Positions 40,219 through 49,389 of a DNA stretch of 64,000 nt are shown here, piece after piece. This stretch comes from JAPOVO01 sp026708165 (GTDB lineage Bacteria; Chloroflexota; UBA11872; VXNJ01). The translations under genes and the position numbers were made by a program. The notes under the pieces were generated by a model. That model searched no databases. It was not told the DNA's origin and saw only the letters and a list, made by a program, of their open reading frames with translations. The DNA is taken from contig OZ242360.1 of NCBI GenBank assembly GCA_965208775.1, forward strand, positions 2,728,001 through 2,792,000. Reading direction: 5' to 3'. The first letter of the stretch is position 1. Every line of letters starts with the position of its first letter.

Positions 40219-41808
40219 TTGGCGGAGAAGCAAACCGACATTCTGATCGTGGGGGGAGGGGTGGGGGGTTGCGCCGCGGCGATGGCCGCGACGTCGCTTG
40301 GGAATCGCGTGGTGATGACAGAGGAAACGAGCTGGATCGGAGGGCAGCTCACGAGCCAGGCGGTCCCTCCGGATGAGCATCGATGGATCGAGCACTTCGG
40401 CTGCACGCGACGGTACAGAGCCTATCGGGACGGTGTGCGCCGCTATTACCGAGATCACTATCCGCTTACGGCGGAGGCGCGGGCGATACCGAACCTGAAT
40501 CCGGGGATGGGAAGGGTGTCGAGACTGAGCCACGACTTCCGGGTGGGCGTGGCGGTCCTGGAACAAATGCTCGCATTCGAACGAAGCGCCGGCCGGTTGG
40601 AGGTGTTGTTGGGGCGGAAGCCGGTTGCCGTCGATACGGAAGGCGATCAGATAAGAGCCGTCACCGTACGCAATCTCGACACCGGAGATGACGAGGTCGT
40701 CTGTTTCGACTATGTGATCGACGCCACCGAGCTTGGAGACGTGCTGGCCCTGGCGGGGATGGAGTATGTGTCGGGAGCGGAGTCCCAAGACCAAACAGGT
40801 GAACCGCACGCTGTTTCGGGTCCCCCTCAACCCGATAACGTGCAGTCCCTGACGTGGTGTTTTCCGCTGGCCTTCGACCCGGACGGTTCGCATGTAAGTG
40901 ACAAGCCGGAGCAGTATGAACGCTGGCGCGACTACGTGCCTGATCTCAAGCCGGCCTGGTCGGGCCGCCTGTTTAGCTGGACGCATCCGCGAGTGCCTCA
41001 TCTCAGGCCGTGGACCCGCCGTCTGTTCGGACATGAGACCGACGATCCGGCCACGGCGCTGTGGAACTACCGCCGCATTGTCTACGGAGGCCATTACCCG
41101 GAGTCGATGGCTCCTCACGAGGTGTCAGTGATCAACTGGCCTCAGAATGACTACCTGGAGGGAAACATCATCGACAAGCCCGCGGATGAGGTCGAACGAT
41201 ACCTGGACGAGGCCCGCCAGCTTTCGTTGAGTTTGCTCTACTGGATGCAGACTGAGGCTCCGCGACCTGACGGCGGCGTTGGCTATCCGGGTCTGTATCT
41301 GCGTCCCGACCTGGCGGGGACCGACGACGGCCTAGCGATGTATCCGTACATTCGAGAGTCGCGGCGTATAAGAGCCGTGTTCACGGTTACCGAGAACCAC
41401 GTCGGCACCGAAGCGAGGGAGGGAAGGCCGGCGCAACGATTCGAGGACAGCGTGGGCATCGGCTGCTACCGGATCGACCTGCATCCCAGCACGGGCGGAG
41501 ACAACTACATCGATATCTCGTCATTGCCGTTCCAGATTCCGCTGGGCGCACTTCTCCCTGTCCGCGTACGGAATCTCCTTCCGGCGTGCAAGAACCTCGG
41601 CACAACCCACATCTCCAACGGGTGCTATCGGTTGCATCCGGTGGAGTGGAATATTGGCGAGGCCTCGGGCTTACTTACGGCGTTTTGCCTGGGGCGACGC
41701 GTGGCTCCACATCAGGTGCGGGAGACCGACGAGCTACTGTCCGATTTCCAAGCTCTGCTGGTCAGGCAGGGAGTGGAGTTGGAATGGCCGAGCGTGGGGC
41801 CGGTGTGA
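40219..41808 (+). CDS. FAD-dependent oxidoreductase (FAD_oxidored / PF12831-like)
   Basis: Start chosen at TTG 40219 because AGGAGGAAGTCG directly precedes it. The 529-residue product has the dinucleotide motif ILIVGGGVGGCAAAMAATSL near the N terminus, an acidic strand end (VMTEETSWIGGQ) and the FAD-contact segment DYVIDATELGDVLALAGMEY. Further on are RPAQRFEDSVGIGCYRIDLH and a C-terminal NLGTTHISNGCYRLHPVEWN with the flavin-contact pattern of this family. Its substrate cannot be predicted. It is divergent from the lysyl-oxidase-like gene, with its own start region. Confidence 0.8.
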   Translation: MAEKQTDILIVGGGVGGCAAAMAATSLGNRVVMTEETSWIGGQLTSQAVPPDEHRWIEHFGCTRRYRAYRDGVRRYYRDHYPLTAEARAIPNLNPGMGRVSRLSHDFRVGVAVLEQMLAFERSAGRLEVLLGRKPVAVDTEGDQIRAVTVRNLDTGDDEVVCFDYVIDATELGDVLALAGMEYVSGAESQDQTGEPHAVSGPPQPDNVQSLTWCFPLAFDPDGSHVSDKPEQYERWRDYVPDLKPAWSGRLFSWTHPRVPHLRPWTRRLFGHETDDPATALWNYRRIVYGGHYPESMAPHEVSVINWPQNDYLEGNIIDKPADEVERYLDEARQLSLSLLYWMQTEAPRPDGGVGYPGLYLRPDLAGTDDGLAMYPYIRESRRIRAVFTVTENHVGTEAREGRPAQRFEDSVGIGCYRIDLHPSTGGDNYIDISSLPFQIPLGALLPVRVRNLLPACKNLGTTHISNGCYRLHPVEWNIGEASGLLTAFCLGRRVAPHQVRETDELLSDFQALLVRQGVELEWPSVGPV

Positions 41809-42060
41809 GGAGTCGGCTTTAAGCATCGATTCTCGCGCATCTCTAGCGATTCGGCACCCACGTGCAAGGTCATCCCGTCGCTAGTGGAAGACATTTGTTG
41901 AACTCGGTCTGATCGCTTTCGGGAAACCCGGAGTTGATCGGTTGGTCGAGACCGCTTATGCCACCCGATCCGGAGGCTTGCAAGGAATGGCGATCACCGC
42001 ATCGCTCCTTCGTTGGAAGTTTTGCGGATGCACGAAGGTCATCGGAACCGGTACGTGAGA

Positions 42061-42090
42061 TTGACATGCGACTTGCGTAGTATGTAATGT
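42061..42090 (+). promoter_or_regulatory. Possible promoter of the XRE regulator gene
   Basis: TTGACA at 42061 is followed after 18 bases by the weak TAATGT (42085). The ATG at 42100 is only ten bases further, so the mRNA would be nearly leaderless. Confidence 0.3.
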
Positions 42091-42099
42091 GTACGAACT

Positions 42100-42453
42100 A
42101 TGACACGATTTGGTGAAGTTGCGAGCGTGGCGAGGCGGCGATTGCGTCAGGATGACCGCCGTTTTTCGCTGCGACAGGTGGCGCGGCGAATCGGGATTGA
42201 GCCCAGCTATCTGAGCAAGATCGAGCGGGGACAGGTTGCGCCACCGTCGGAGGCCACGACGATCCGTCTGGCTAAGGAACTGGGCGAGGATCCGGACGTG
42301 ATGCTGGCTATGGCGGGGAAGGTTTCCGGCGACCTGCAGGATGTCATCCGCAGGCGACCGGTCTTGTTCGCGGAGCTGATTCGGCAACTTAAGGAGGCGC
42401 CGGACCACGCGATCCTCCGAATCGTGCGCGAGGTACGGGACGGGGACTGGTAA
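42100..42453 (+). CDS. XRE-family helix-turn-helix regulator
   Basis: The 117-residue product has a Cro/C1-type DNA-binding domain at residues 20-75: SLRQVARRIGIEPSYLSKIE, then RGQVAPPSEATTIRLAKELG and EDPDVMLAMAGKVSGDLQDV. The C-terminal 45 residues form a short helical domain with FAELIRQLKEAPDHAILRIV. It is followed after 108 bases by the conserved unknown gene at 42562 and probably controls it. The near-absence of a leader was noted above. The family is confident, but the ligand or target is unknown. Confidence 0.82.
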   Translation: MTRFGEVASVARRRLRQDDRRFSLRQVARRIGIEPSYLSKIERGQVAPPSEATTIRLAKELGEDPDVMLAMAGKVSGDLQDVIRRRPVLFAELIRQLKEAPDHAILRIVREVRDGDW

Positions 42454-42561
42454 TCGACGAGGCGAAGTTCCACGATTGACGGGTAGCGAAGGCAATTGGC
42501 ATGGCGGGGTGCGAGGGAGTATGAGGACGAACAGAAAGACGAGTAATGGGGAGACGGACGA

Positions 42562-43551
42562 ATGATCACGCTTGAATACGACAGCCTGGTTTTGAGGTTT
42601 CCGCAGGTTCATAAGAGTGCGCAGTGTTCGATTGGGTTCCAGCGAACCCTGCGCATCCCGGACGACGACAGGGATTATCCGCTTCCGCCGGGTCTGGGAG
42701 GTTTTCCTCTGCGTCACCTGGACGACTACGCGCGGCGCGTTCCGGAAGGATGGCGCCGCCGCGGCGGCGTGCTGATGCCCATGTACCAAGCGGAGGCGCT
42801 GTGGATCGATTTTGGGTGCGGGGACTACCCGTTCGCGGTGAAGGTCGCCGCGGGCAAGTCTTGCGCCATCACCGGCGATTCGTGGCTCAATCACTTGAAC
42901 ACGGACCCGCAAGACTACCTGGTGCTGCCGGAACAACCGTGGCTGGATGGCTTTTGCGTGGCCAAGGGAGTGATCCGGCAGTTTGTCGCGATGCCGCTGG
43001 GAGAGGGCTATTCGGTGGAGGAGCAGCTGACTGGGGCGGCTGAGCACGGCGGGCTGCAAATCATCGCCTACCCCATGAAAGCGGAACGCTACGAAGAAAT
43101 GGTTGCGGACTATGCGGACGACGTGATGTACAGTGGCAAGCTATCTGCGCCAGCGGAGCCGGCGATGGGACTGGCGCCGGGCGGCCGCATGAGGCAGGAG
43201 ATATACGAAGACGACTACGGTCTGGATGCGTGGGATCAACGCCACGCCAGCCGGTGCTTCGTCACGATCACAAATTCGACCCAATGGCAGGCCATCACGG
43301 GTGAGCGTCCCCCGACGTTGCCACCCACTGCCAGGGCATACGCGGAAGCCGGACTGCCCTGGTTCGACTACTACGGCGGCGACGTTGAAGCTCTAGCGGA
43401 GACCGAGAAGCTGCGGGAGATCGCGAGCGTGACGCAAGTTGGCGCAAAGAAAGGCGAAGCGCCGCTGCCCGAGAACGAGTCCGTCGAAGAGCGCACCGTT
43501 ATCGGCCTGCGGAGCAAAACTGCGACCCAGGTGCGGGAGATGCCCGCCTGA
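42562..43551 (+). CDS. Conserved protein of unknown function paired with an XRE regulator
   Basis: The 329-residue product starts at ATG after TGGGGAGACGGACGA. I recognise it as a conserved but uncharacterised family. Its hallmark segments are GFQRTLRIPDDDRDYPLPPG, GVLMPMYQAEALWIDF, VPEQPWLDGF-like LPEQPWLDGFCVAKGVIRQF and LAPGGRMRQEIYEDDYGLDA, followed by SRCFVTITNSTQWQAITGE. There is no signal peptide or membrane segment. The regularly spaced Trp and acidic residues suggest a soluble globular protein. The upstream XRE regulator is its only clear partner. Function is not assigned. Confidence 0.7.
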   Translation: MITLEYDSLVLRFPQVHKSAQCSIGFQRTLRIPDDDRDYPLPPGLGGFPLRHLDDYARRVPEGWRRRGGVLMPMYQAEALWIDFGCGDYPFAVKVAAGKSCAITGDSWLNHLNTDPQDYLVLPEQPWLDGFCVAKGVIRQFVAMPLGEGYSVEEQLTGAAEHGGLQIIAYPMKAERYEEMVADYADDVMYSGKLSAPAEPAMGLAPGGRMRQEIYEDDYGLDAWDQRHASRCFVTITNSTQWQAITGERPPTLPPTARAYAEAGLPWFDYYGGDVEALAETEKLREIASVTQVGAKKGEAPLPENESVEERTVIGLRSKTATQVREMPA

Positions 43552-43679
43552 CAGGCTCCTTGCGGGGCAGTGCTTGGGGGTCCTCGTGGTTATCGAGACG
43601 AGGGGGCGGCAAATGGGGGTTTGAGCGGCACCTATTGAACAGAGAGTTCCTGTAAGGAATCGCCTGCCTTCCCCGTGTA

Positions 43680-45146
43680 GTGGGGAGGCTATTGATCGAG
43701 GATCAGAGTCCGGTGCTACAAACCGGTAGCTACGATGCGGTCGTGGTTGGTGCGGGGCCGAATGGCCTGTCAGCCGCGATAACCATAGCGCAGGCGGGAC
43801 GTTCGGTGCTGGTGGTGGAGGGGAGAGACACGGTTGGCGGGGGCGCCCGGTCGGCTGCCCTGACGCTGCCGGGATTTCTCCACGACGTCTGCTCGGCGGT
43901 GCACCCGATGGCAGTTGGCTCGCCGTTCTTCCGCACGCTGCGGCTGTCCGATCACGGCCTGAACTGGGTCCAGCCGCCCGCGCCGCTGGCGCATCCACTG
44001 GACGACGGCACGGCGGTAATGATGGAGCGCTCGGTCGAGGCGACCGCCGACGGCCTGGGGTGCGATGCGGCGTCATACAAGAGGCTGTTTGGCCCTCTCG
44101 TCAGAGACTGGCAAAAGCTGGCCACCGACGTAATTGGACCTTTGCGAGTGCCGCGGCACCCGCTGGTGACCGCCCGTTTCGGGATTGCAGGGCTGCGGTC
44201 TGCGGTGTCGTTAGCCCAGGCCCGCTTCAGCGGCGAGCGTGCCAGGGCGCTGTTCGCCGGTTTGGCGGCACATTCGGTACTGCCCCTGGAGCGGCCCCTC
44301 AGCGCCGCGTTCGGCCTCGTGCTGGGAGCAAGCGGCCATGCCGTCGGCTGGCCGATGCCCCGCGGCGGGGCGCAGCGAATAGCCGACGCTCTGGCGTCGC
44401 AGCTGGTTTCCCTGGGGGGGCGGATCGAGACGGGCCTGGAGGTTGGATGTTTGGAGGACCTGCCTTCCACGGCAGTTACCCTTTTCGACACGACGCCTCG
44501 GCAGGTCGTCAAAATCGCCGGGCGACACCTGAGAGGATCCTTCAGGCGCAGGCTCGACGCGTACCGCTACGGACCAGGGGCGTTCAAGATGGACTGGGCA
44601 TTGAGCGGGCCGGTGCCCTGGAGAGCGTCGGAGTGCGCGCGTGCGGGGACGCTGCATCTGGGCGGGACGATGGCCGAGATCGCCAAGGCCGAGCGTGAGG
44701 TGTGGAGCGGGCGTCACCCGGATAAGCCGTTCGTGCTGCTCTCTCAGCCGAGCCTTTTCGATCCAACCCGTGCTCCGGAGGGCCGGCACACGGTGTGGGC
44801 ATATTGCCATGTGCCCAACGGTTCCGACTTGGACATGACCGGCAGGATCGAGGAGCAGGTGGAGCGATTCGCGCCGGGGTTCCGTGCACTGATTTTGAAG
44901 AGAAGTGTCCGGCCTCCGGGGGCGTTGGAGGCGTACAACCCTAACTGCGTCGGCGGAGACATCAACGGTGGCGTCCAGGATCTGGGCCAGCTGTTCTCCC
45001 GTCCCGTCCGTACGTTGAGCTCCTATTCAATCCCGTCGACCGATCTCTTTATCTGCTCCTCGTCGACGCCGCCCGGAGGCGGCGTGCATGGGATGTGCGG
45101 CTTCTTCGCCGCCCGGGCCGCGCTGCGACGTCTCGACCGCCGATAG
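43680..45146 (+). CDS. Phytoene-dehydrogenase-like FAD oxidoreductase
   Basis: The 488-residue protein has an FAD-binding motif, DAVVVGAGPNGLSAAITIAQ, at residues about 19-38, continuing to VLVVEGRDTVGGGARSAALT. The C-terminal flavin contact is STPPGGGVHGMCGFFAARAA. Such CrtI-like amine oxidase superfamily enzymes desaturate or isomerise isoprenoid or other substrates. The protein is shorter at the N terminus if the TTG at 43692 (SD-like GGGGAGG) is used. No carotenoid genes are adjacent, so a carotenoid role is not supported. Confidence 0.83.
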   Translation: MGRLLIEDQSPVLQTGSYDAVVVGAGPNGLSAAITIAQAGRSVLVVEGRDTVGGGARSAALTLPGFLHDVCSAVHPMAVGSPFFRTLRLSDHGLNWVQPPAPLAHPLDDGTAVMMERSVEATADGLGCDAASYKRLFGPLVRDWQKLATDVIGPLRVPRHPLVTARFGIAGLRSAVSLAQARFSGERARALFAGLAAHSVLPLERPLSAAFGLVLGASGHAVGWPMPRGGAQRIADALASQLVSLGGRIETGLEVGCLEDLPSTAVTLFDTTPRQVVKIAGRHLRGSFRRRLDAYRYGPGAFKMDWALSGPVPWRASECARAGTLHLGGTMAEIAKAEREVWSGRHPDKPFVLLSQPSLFDPTRAPEGRHTVWAYCHVPNGSDLDMTGRIEEQVERFAPGFRALILKRSVRPPGALEAYNPNCVGGDINGGVQDLGQLFSRPVRTLSSYSIPSTDLFICSSSTPPGGGVHGMCGFFAARAALRRLDRR

Positions 45147-45469
45147 GTCGCCGGCCTTATCGCGACTGGAATAAGCCCGAATAGGGACAGGGGCTGCCCG
45201 GCAACCCCGTTGCAAACATGGCCGACGGGCAATCAGGCGATCTTCGTGTATTGCGTCTCGAGGTAGGCGGAGCATGGCGTCGTTTCGACGAGGCGCGAGC
45301 AACGGCGTAGGGAAGGGGCGGAGAGAGGCCACCCTCTCTGCTTAGCCTATCCCGATGCTCGGCGGCTAACATAGCCGGAGATCGAAGGCTTGGAGGAAGG
45401 TTGGTACGTGCGGGTACGGGCGATCGAGTGGCGGCGTCGCTGGGAGTGGGGTAGTCCCATCTTCGCTTT
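45147..45469 (+). other. 320-base intergenic gap
   Basis: A weak AGAGAGG/CCTCTCT hairpin lies at about 45322-45339. No gene, RNA or clear promoter is supported. Confidence 0.4.
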
Positions 45470-46873
45470 GTGAGTGACGCGCAAGCCGAGGCGACCGGTC
45501 CAGCGGCGCCAGCGGGACCGAGCGACGATCGGGCCAGCGTAACCTCCAAGGGTAGTCCGCGCTGGCTGCAAGCACTCGGACTGCATCGCCGGAAACTGCG
45601 AGCCTGGGCGCTGTACGACTGGGCCAACTCGGCGTTTGCCACGGTGATCGGCGCCGCCGTCTTCCCCGTCTTCTATGCCAACGTGGCGGCCGCGGACCTG
45701 TCGGCGAACGAGGCGACGGTCCGCTATGCCTTCACGGGGTCGGCTGCAATGGCGCTGGTAGCGCTGCTGCTGCCGGTGCTGGGCGCGGTTGCCGACTATC
45801 TGGGTGCGAAGAAGCGGATGCTGGGGAGTTTTCTGGCGTTGGGGGCCCTGGGCACGGCGACGATGTTCTTCATCGGCCGCGGCGACTGGGTATTTGCGTC
45901 GGTATTGTTCGTGCTCGGCAATGTCGGTCTGGCAGGTGCCAACGTCTTCTACAACTCGCTGTTACCCCACATCGCGCGCGAAGGCGAGATGGACCGGGTC
46001 TCCTCGGCCGGCTATGCCTTGGGCTACCTCGGTGGAGGACTGCTGCTCACGATCAACCTGATTTGGATCGTGTTTCCCGAGACAATCGGCATTGCCGACG
46101 CGGAGACGGCGACCCGTCTCAGCTTTGTGAGCGTGGCTGTCTGGTGGGCAGGGTTTTCGATTCCGCTGTTCCGCCGCGTGCCGGAGCCGCCGCGGCGGCT
46201 GGAACAGGATGAAGTCGCCGGCATGAATCCGGTACGCGTGGGCGTGACGCGGCTGGTAAAGACGTTTCGCGAAATCCGGGGCTATCGGCACGCCTTCCTG
46301 TTCCTTTTGGCGTTCCTGGCTTACAACGACGGGATCGGCACGATCAACGGGATGGCCGCCGCCTACGGCACCGAGATCGGCCTTGGGGGACCGCAGCTCA
46401 TCGGAGCCATTCTGGCAGTGCAGTTCGTGGCTATGCCCTGCACCTTTCTCACAGGCGTCCTGGCCGGGCAATTGGGCACCAAGCGGACCCTCTACCTCGT
46501 CCTGTCGGTGTATGTGGTGATCAGCGGGCTGGCGTATTTCGTGACGACCACCCTGCACTTCTATGTGCTGGCGATCGTCGTCGGCGCCGTGATCGGCGGC
46601 AGCCAGGCCCTAAGTCGTTCGCTCTATGCCAGCCTGATACCCCGGCACAAATCCGCGGAGTTTTTTGCCTTCCTTACGATTGGCAGCAAATTCGCCGGCA
46701 TCCTGGGGCCGGCGATCTTCGGGTGGGTCTCGTTACTGGCCGGCTCCAGCCGCCTGAGCGTACTGGCAATCATGGCCTTTTTCATTATCGGGATCGTGCT
46801 GCTGACGCGCGTGGACGTGCATGGCGGCCAGCGCGCCGCGCGGCGTGCAGACAGGGCGTTTCACTCGGCCTGA
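45470..46873 (+). CDS. MFS transporter of the UMF1 (Atg22-like) family
   Basis: The 467-residue protein starts with a soluble 40-residue segment and then shows the family signature LRAWALYDWANSAFATVIGA, followed by twelve predicted membrane segments. Other typical pieces are AVADYLGAKKRMLGSFLALG, GEMDRVSSAGYALGYLGGGL and SQALSRSLYASLIPRHKSAE. UMF1 proteins export small molecules, often amino acids, but the substrate varies. It starts with GTG at 45470, without a strong ribosome binding site. No linked metabolic gene tells the substrate. Confidence 0.86.
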   Translation: MSDAQAEATGPAAPAGPSDDRASVTSKGSPRWLQALGLHRRKLRAWALYDWANSAFATVIGAAVFPVFYANVAAADLSANEATVRYAFTGSAAMALVALLLPVLGAVADYLGAKKRMLGSFLALGALGTATMFFIGRGDWVFASVLFVLGNVGLAGANVFYNSLLPHIAREGEMDRVSSAGYALGYLGGGLLLTINLIWIVFPETIGIADAETATRLSFVSVAVWWAGFSIPLFRRVPEPPRRLEQDEVAGMNPVRVGVTRLVKTFREIRGYRHAFLFLLAFLAYNDGIGTINGMAAAYGTEIGLGGPQLIGAILAVQFVAMPCTFLTGVLAGQLGTKRTLYLVLSVYVVISGLAYFVTTTLHFYVLAIVVGAVIGGSQALSRSLYASLIPRHKSAEFFAFLTIGSKFAGILGPAIFGWVSLLAGSSRLSVLAIMAFFIIGIVLLTRVDVHGGQRAARRADRAFHSA

Positions 46874-47076
46874 ATCCTGTGCGGGCGCCCGTGTGGAGTC
46901 GGGAGACTTTCCTGTCTGGCCGGGTCGCCCGGATTGTTAACGACATGACGCGTGTGGTCGGTATAGTTTTTCGTCAACGCGACGCTATGGTGGAGCGGCG
47001 GCCTGGCAGGCCGCAACCCGGGTCGAGCGTCTGCGTTGACTGCATCCGAATCTTCCGGTAGCGAGAGGGACGAGTC

Positions 47077-48138
47077 ATGGCCAGGGCGAGAATGGGCGTG
47101 ATCGGCGCCGGATGGTGGGCGACGCAGTACCACATTCCCAGCCTTAAGACGTACGAGAAGGCGGAGCTCGTAGGCATCGCGGACGTCAAACCGGAGAAAG
47201 CAGCGGCTGCCGCTGACTACTACGACATTGGCGATACCTACCACGACCACCGAGAGCTGCTGGCGGCAGGCGTTGACGGCGTTGTGATTGCGGTCCAGCA
47301 CGCCTACCACTATGAGGTTGCCCGCGACGCGCTGGACGCCGGCGTCCACGTTCTGGTCGAGAAGCCGATGACCCTGACGGCAGCTGACGCGTGGGACCTC
47401 GTCGAAAGGGCACAGAACAACAGTCTGCACCTGATGGTCGGCTACACGTCGCAGTTCACGCGGCACGCGGATGCAGCGCGCGAAATCGTGCAGTCGGGCA
47501 AGATCGGCGACTTGCAGCTAGTCTCCGGCATATTCACTTCCTGGGTGGAGTCCTACCTGCGGGGCAAGCCCCAGGACTACGCCGAAGCGTTCGGCTTTCC
47601 GGTCACGGGGCCGGAACCTAACAGCTACTCGGATCCGAACATCGCCGGGGGTGGTCAGGGACATCTGCAGGTGACGCACCCGATGGGCATGGTGCTATGG
47701 GTCACGGACCGGCGGGCCGTAGAAGTCTTTGCCTTCATGGAGAGCTACGACCTAGCGGTGGATCTGGTCAACTCTTTCAGCTACCGGCTCGACAACGGAG
47801 CATCGGGCACGATGGCATCCACCGGCGCGATGCGCCCTCAACAACGGCTGGATCAGGGATTCGTGTACGCGGGAAGCAACGGCGTAGTGCGCCAGGACCT
47901 AGCCGGCGGGCGACTCGAGGCTCAGTACCACGACGGGACGTCCGAGCAGTTCACGGACTTGTCGGACGAGGAGCTATATCCGGCGCACCTGCCGTCACGG
48001 GGACTGACGGACCTGATTCTGGGTGAGGCTGAGAACCGCGCTCCGGGCGAGGTCGGCGCGCGGGTTGTCGAGTTTCTGGAGGCGGGCTACCGCTCGGCGG
48101 CTTGCGGGCGCCCGGTCAGGGTGGATTCTCTGGTCTAG
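47077..48138 (+). CDS. Gfo/Idh/MocA-family oxidoreductase
   Basis: The ATG follows GCGAGAGGGACGAGTC. The 353-residue product has the Rossmann motif ARMGVIGAGWWATQYHIPSL, the EKP motif in LDAGVHVLVEKPMTLTAADA, and a C-terminal domain with GGGQGHLQVTHPMGMVLWVT containing the conserved His. It oxidises a sugar-like compound with NAD(P). It is 60 bases upstream of an amidohydrolase gene, and the two probably serve one pathway, with oxidation giving a lactone that is then hydrolysed. That pathway is inferred from the family pair. Confidence 0.88.
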   Translation: MARARMGVIGAGWWATQYHIPSLKTYEKAELVGIADVKPEKAAAAADYYDIGDTYHDHRELLAAGVDGVVIAVQHAYHYEVARDALDAGVHVLVEKPMTLTAADAWDLVERAQNNSLHLMVGYTSQFTRHADAAREIVQSGKIGDLQLVSGIFTSWVESYLRGKPQDYAEAFGFPVTGPEPNSYSDPNIAGGGQGHLQVTHPMGMVLWVTDRRAVEVFAFMESYDLAVDLVNSFSYRLDNGASGTMASTGAMRPQQRLDQGFVYAGSNGVVRQDLAGGRLEAQYHDGTSEQFTDLSDEELYPAHLPSRGLTDLILGEAENRAPGEVGARVVEFLEAGYRSAACGRPVRVDSLV

Positions 48139-48198
48139 CCGCAGCGATCGCTTCAGCAGAACGGAGACAGATTTCCCTCGACGTTAGGAGGTTGGTTC

Positions 48199-49071
48199 AT
48201 GGACAAGCTGGCATTCGTCGATAGTCACGTCCATTTCTATGACATGCAGCACCCGGAGCTGGTGTATGCGCACTGGCAGCCTAAGGTTCCGCATCCTTCG
48301 TTGGGGTGGCAAATCCAGAAACTCGCCGAGAGGAGCTATTTCGCCGAGGACTACATCGCCGAGACCCGGATTGCGAACGTCGTAAAGGCCATACACGTGC
48401 AAGCAGCCATCGGCAGCCCGGACCCGGTCACGGAGACCGAGTGGCTGCAAGAGGCGGCGGAGCGTACGGGGTATCCGCATGGGATCGTGGCGCACGCGGA
48501 CCTGCGCGATTCCGGCGTGGAGGCGGTCCTTGAGCGCCACTGCGAGTCTGCCAACATGCGGGGGATACGAGACTTCTCCTATGGGGATTACCTAGTCGAG
48601 CCCGACTACCACCGGGGTTTTGCGCTGCTGGAGAAATACAATCTCGTGTCGAGTATGCCGGTCGGGTGGCCAGAGATGGAGAAGCTCCGGGTGCTGGCTG
48701 GCAAGTTTCCAAATATAGTGATCGTGGTCGATCACACTGGCTCACCCGCGGAACGCACGGATGAGTATTTCGAGAAGTGGAAGCGCGGCATGGCCGTGGC
48801 GGCGAGCTGCGAGAACATCCGCTGGAAGATATCCGGTCTGGGCATGGGCGACAACAACTGGACGGTCGACAGCATCAGGCGGTACGTGCTCACGTCCATC
48901 GAGACCTTCGGAGTGGACCGCTGCTTCTTCGCGAGCAACTGGCCGGTGGACTGGCTATGGAGCACGTACGACGAACTAGTGGACGCCTATACCGAAATCG
49001 TCTCTGATTTCAGCAGGGACGAGCAGGCCGCGCTTTTCTCGAAGAACGCTGAGGAGCTGTACCGCATCTAA
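48199..49071 (+). CDS. Amidohydrolase-family protein (lactonase/decarboxylase-like TIM barrel)
   Basis: The ATG follows TTAGGAGGTTGGTTC. The 290-residue protein shows the amidohydrolase-2 pattern. FVDSHVHFYDMQHPELVYAH has the HxH metal motif near residue 10, AHADLRDSGVEAVLERHCES and MRGIRDFSYGDY follow, then IVIVVDHTGSP with a conserved His. RCFFASNWPVDWLWSTYDEL holds the final acidic part. Such enzymes include sugar lactonases and 2-pyrone hydrolases. With the preceding oxidoreductase a sugar lactonase role is reasonable but unproven. Confidence 0.82.
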   Translation: MDKLAFVDSHVHFYDMQHPELVYAHWQPKVPHPSLGWQIQKLAERSYFAEDYIAETRIANVVKAIHVQAAIGSPDPVTETEWLQEAAERTGYPHGIVAHADLRDSGVEAVLERHCESANMRGIRDFSYGDYLVEPDYHRGFALLEKYNLVSSMPVGWPEMEKLRVLAGKFPNIVIVVDHTGSPAERTDEYFEKWKRGMAVAASCENIRWKISGLGMGDNNWTVDSIRRYVLTSIETFGVDRCFFASNWPVDWLWSTYDELVDAYTEIVSDFSRDEQAALFSKNAEELYRI

Positions 49072-49374
49072 CGGCGGTATCGTAGATCCTACTGACCGAG
49101 GCCATCCCGATGCCGGCAGGACTAGCAAAGGCGGTCGTACATAAGGCAAGCGGTCAGGACTCGTACCGGGAGTCCTGTGAGAGCCGCTTCGCAGCGTGAC
49201 CGGCTGGGCCGGAGGAGTGGTTCCGAGGGTTATGGCCTCCGCACCTTCGCCAGCGATGACGGCATAGAGCGTGGTGGACCATGACCTACCTCGAACTTAA
49301 GGGAGGGGGCCGGTTTCGACTGTACAGTCCATGTAACGAGAGTCTGTCAGACTCTTACCTTTCACTTTAGGGAC
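49072..49374 (+). other. Structured 300-base intergenic region upstream of anmK
   Basis: No ORF is supported. AGGACTC pairs with GAGTCCT at about 49157-49177, and GGAGG pairs with CCTCC around 49212-49240. It could hold a leader RNA. Confidence 0.3.
49319..49355 (+). promoter_or_regulatory. Two palindromes upstream of anmK, possible operator
   Basis: ACTGTACAGT (49319-49328) is a perfect 10-base palindrome, and AGAGTCTG-T-CAGACTCT (49339-49355) is a perfect 17-base one. Both sit 35-70 bases before the likely start of anmK. Confidence 0.35.
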
Positions 49375-49389
49375 GTGGGGCATAGATCC

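Noticed and set aside
43680..45146. Carotenoid biosynthesis from the CrtI-like gene
   Set aside because: No phytoene synthase or other carotenoid gene is nearby, and the family has many other roles.
49302..49345. tmRNA-like start (GGGGGCCGGTTTCGACTG) upstream of anmK
   Set aside because: It resembles the 5' end of a tmRNA, but the matching 3' end with a TCGAATC...CCA arm is absent and the anmK gene begins within 90 bases.
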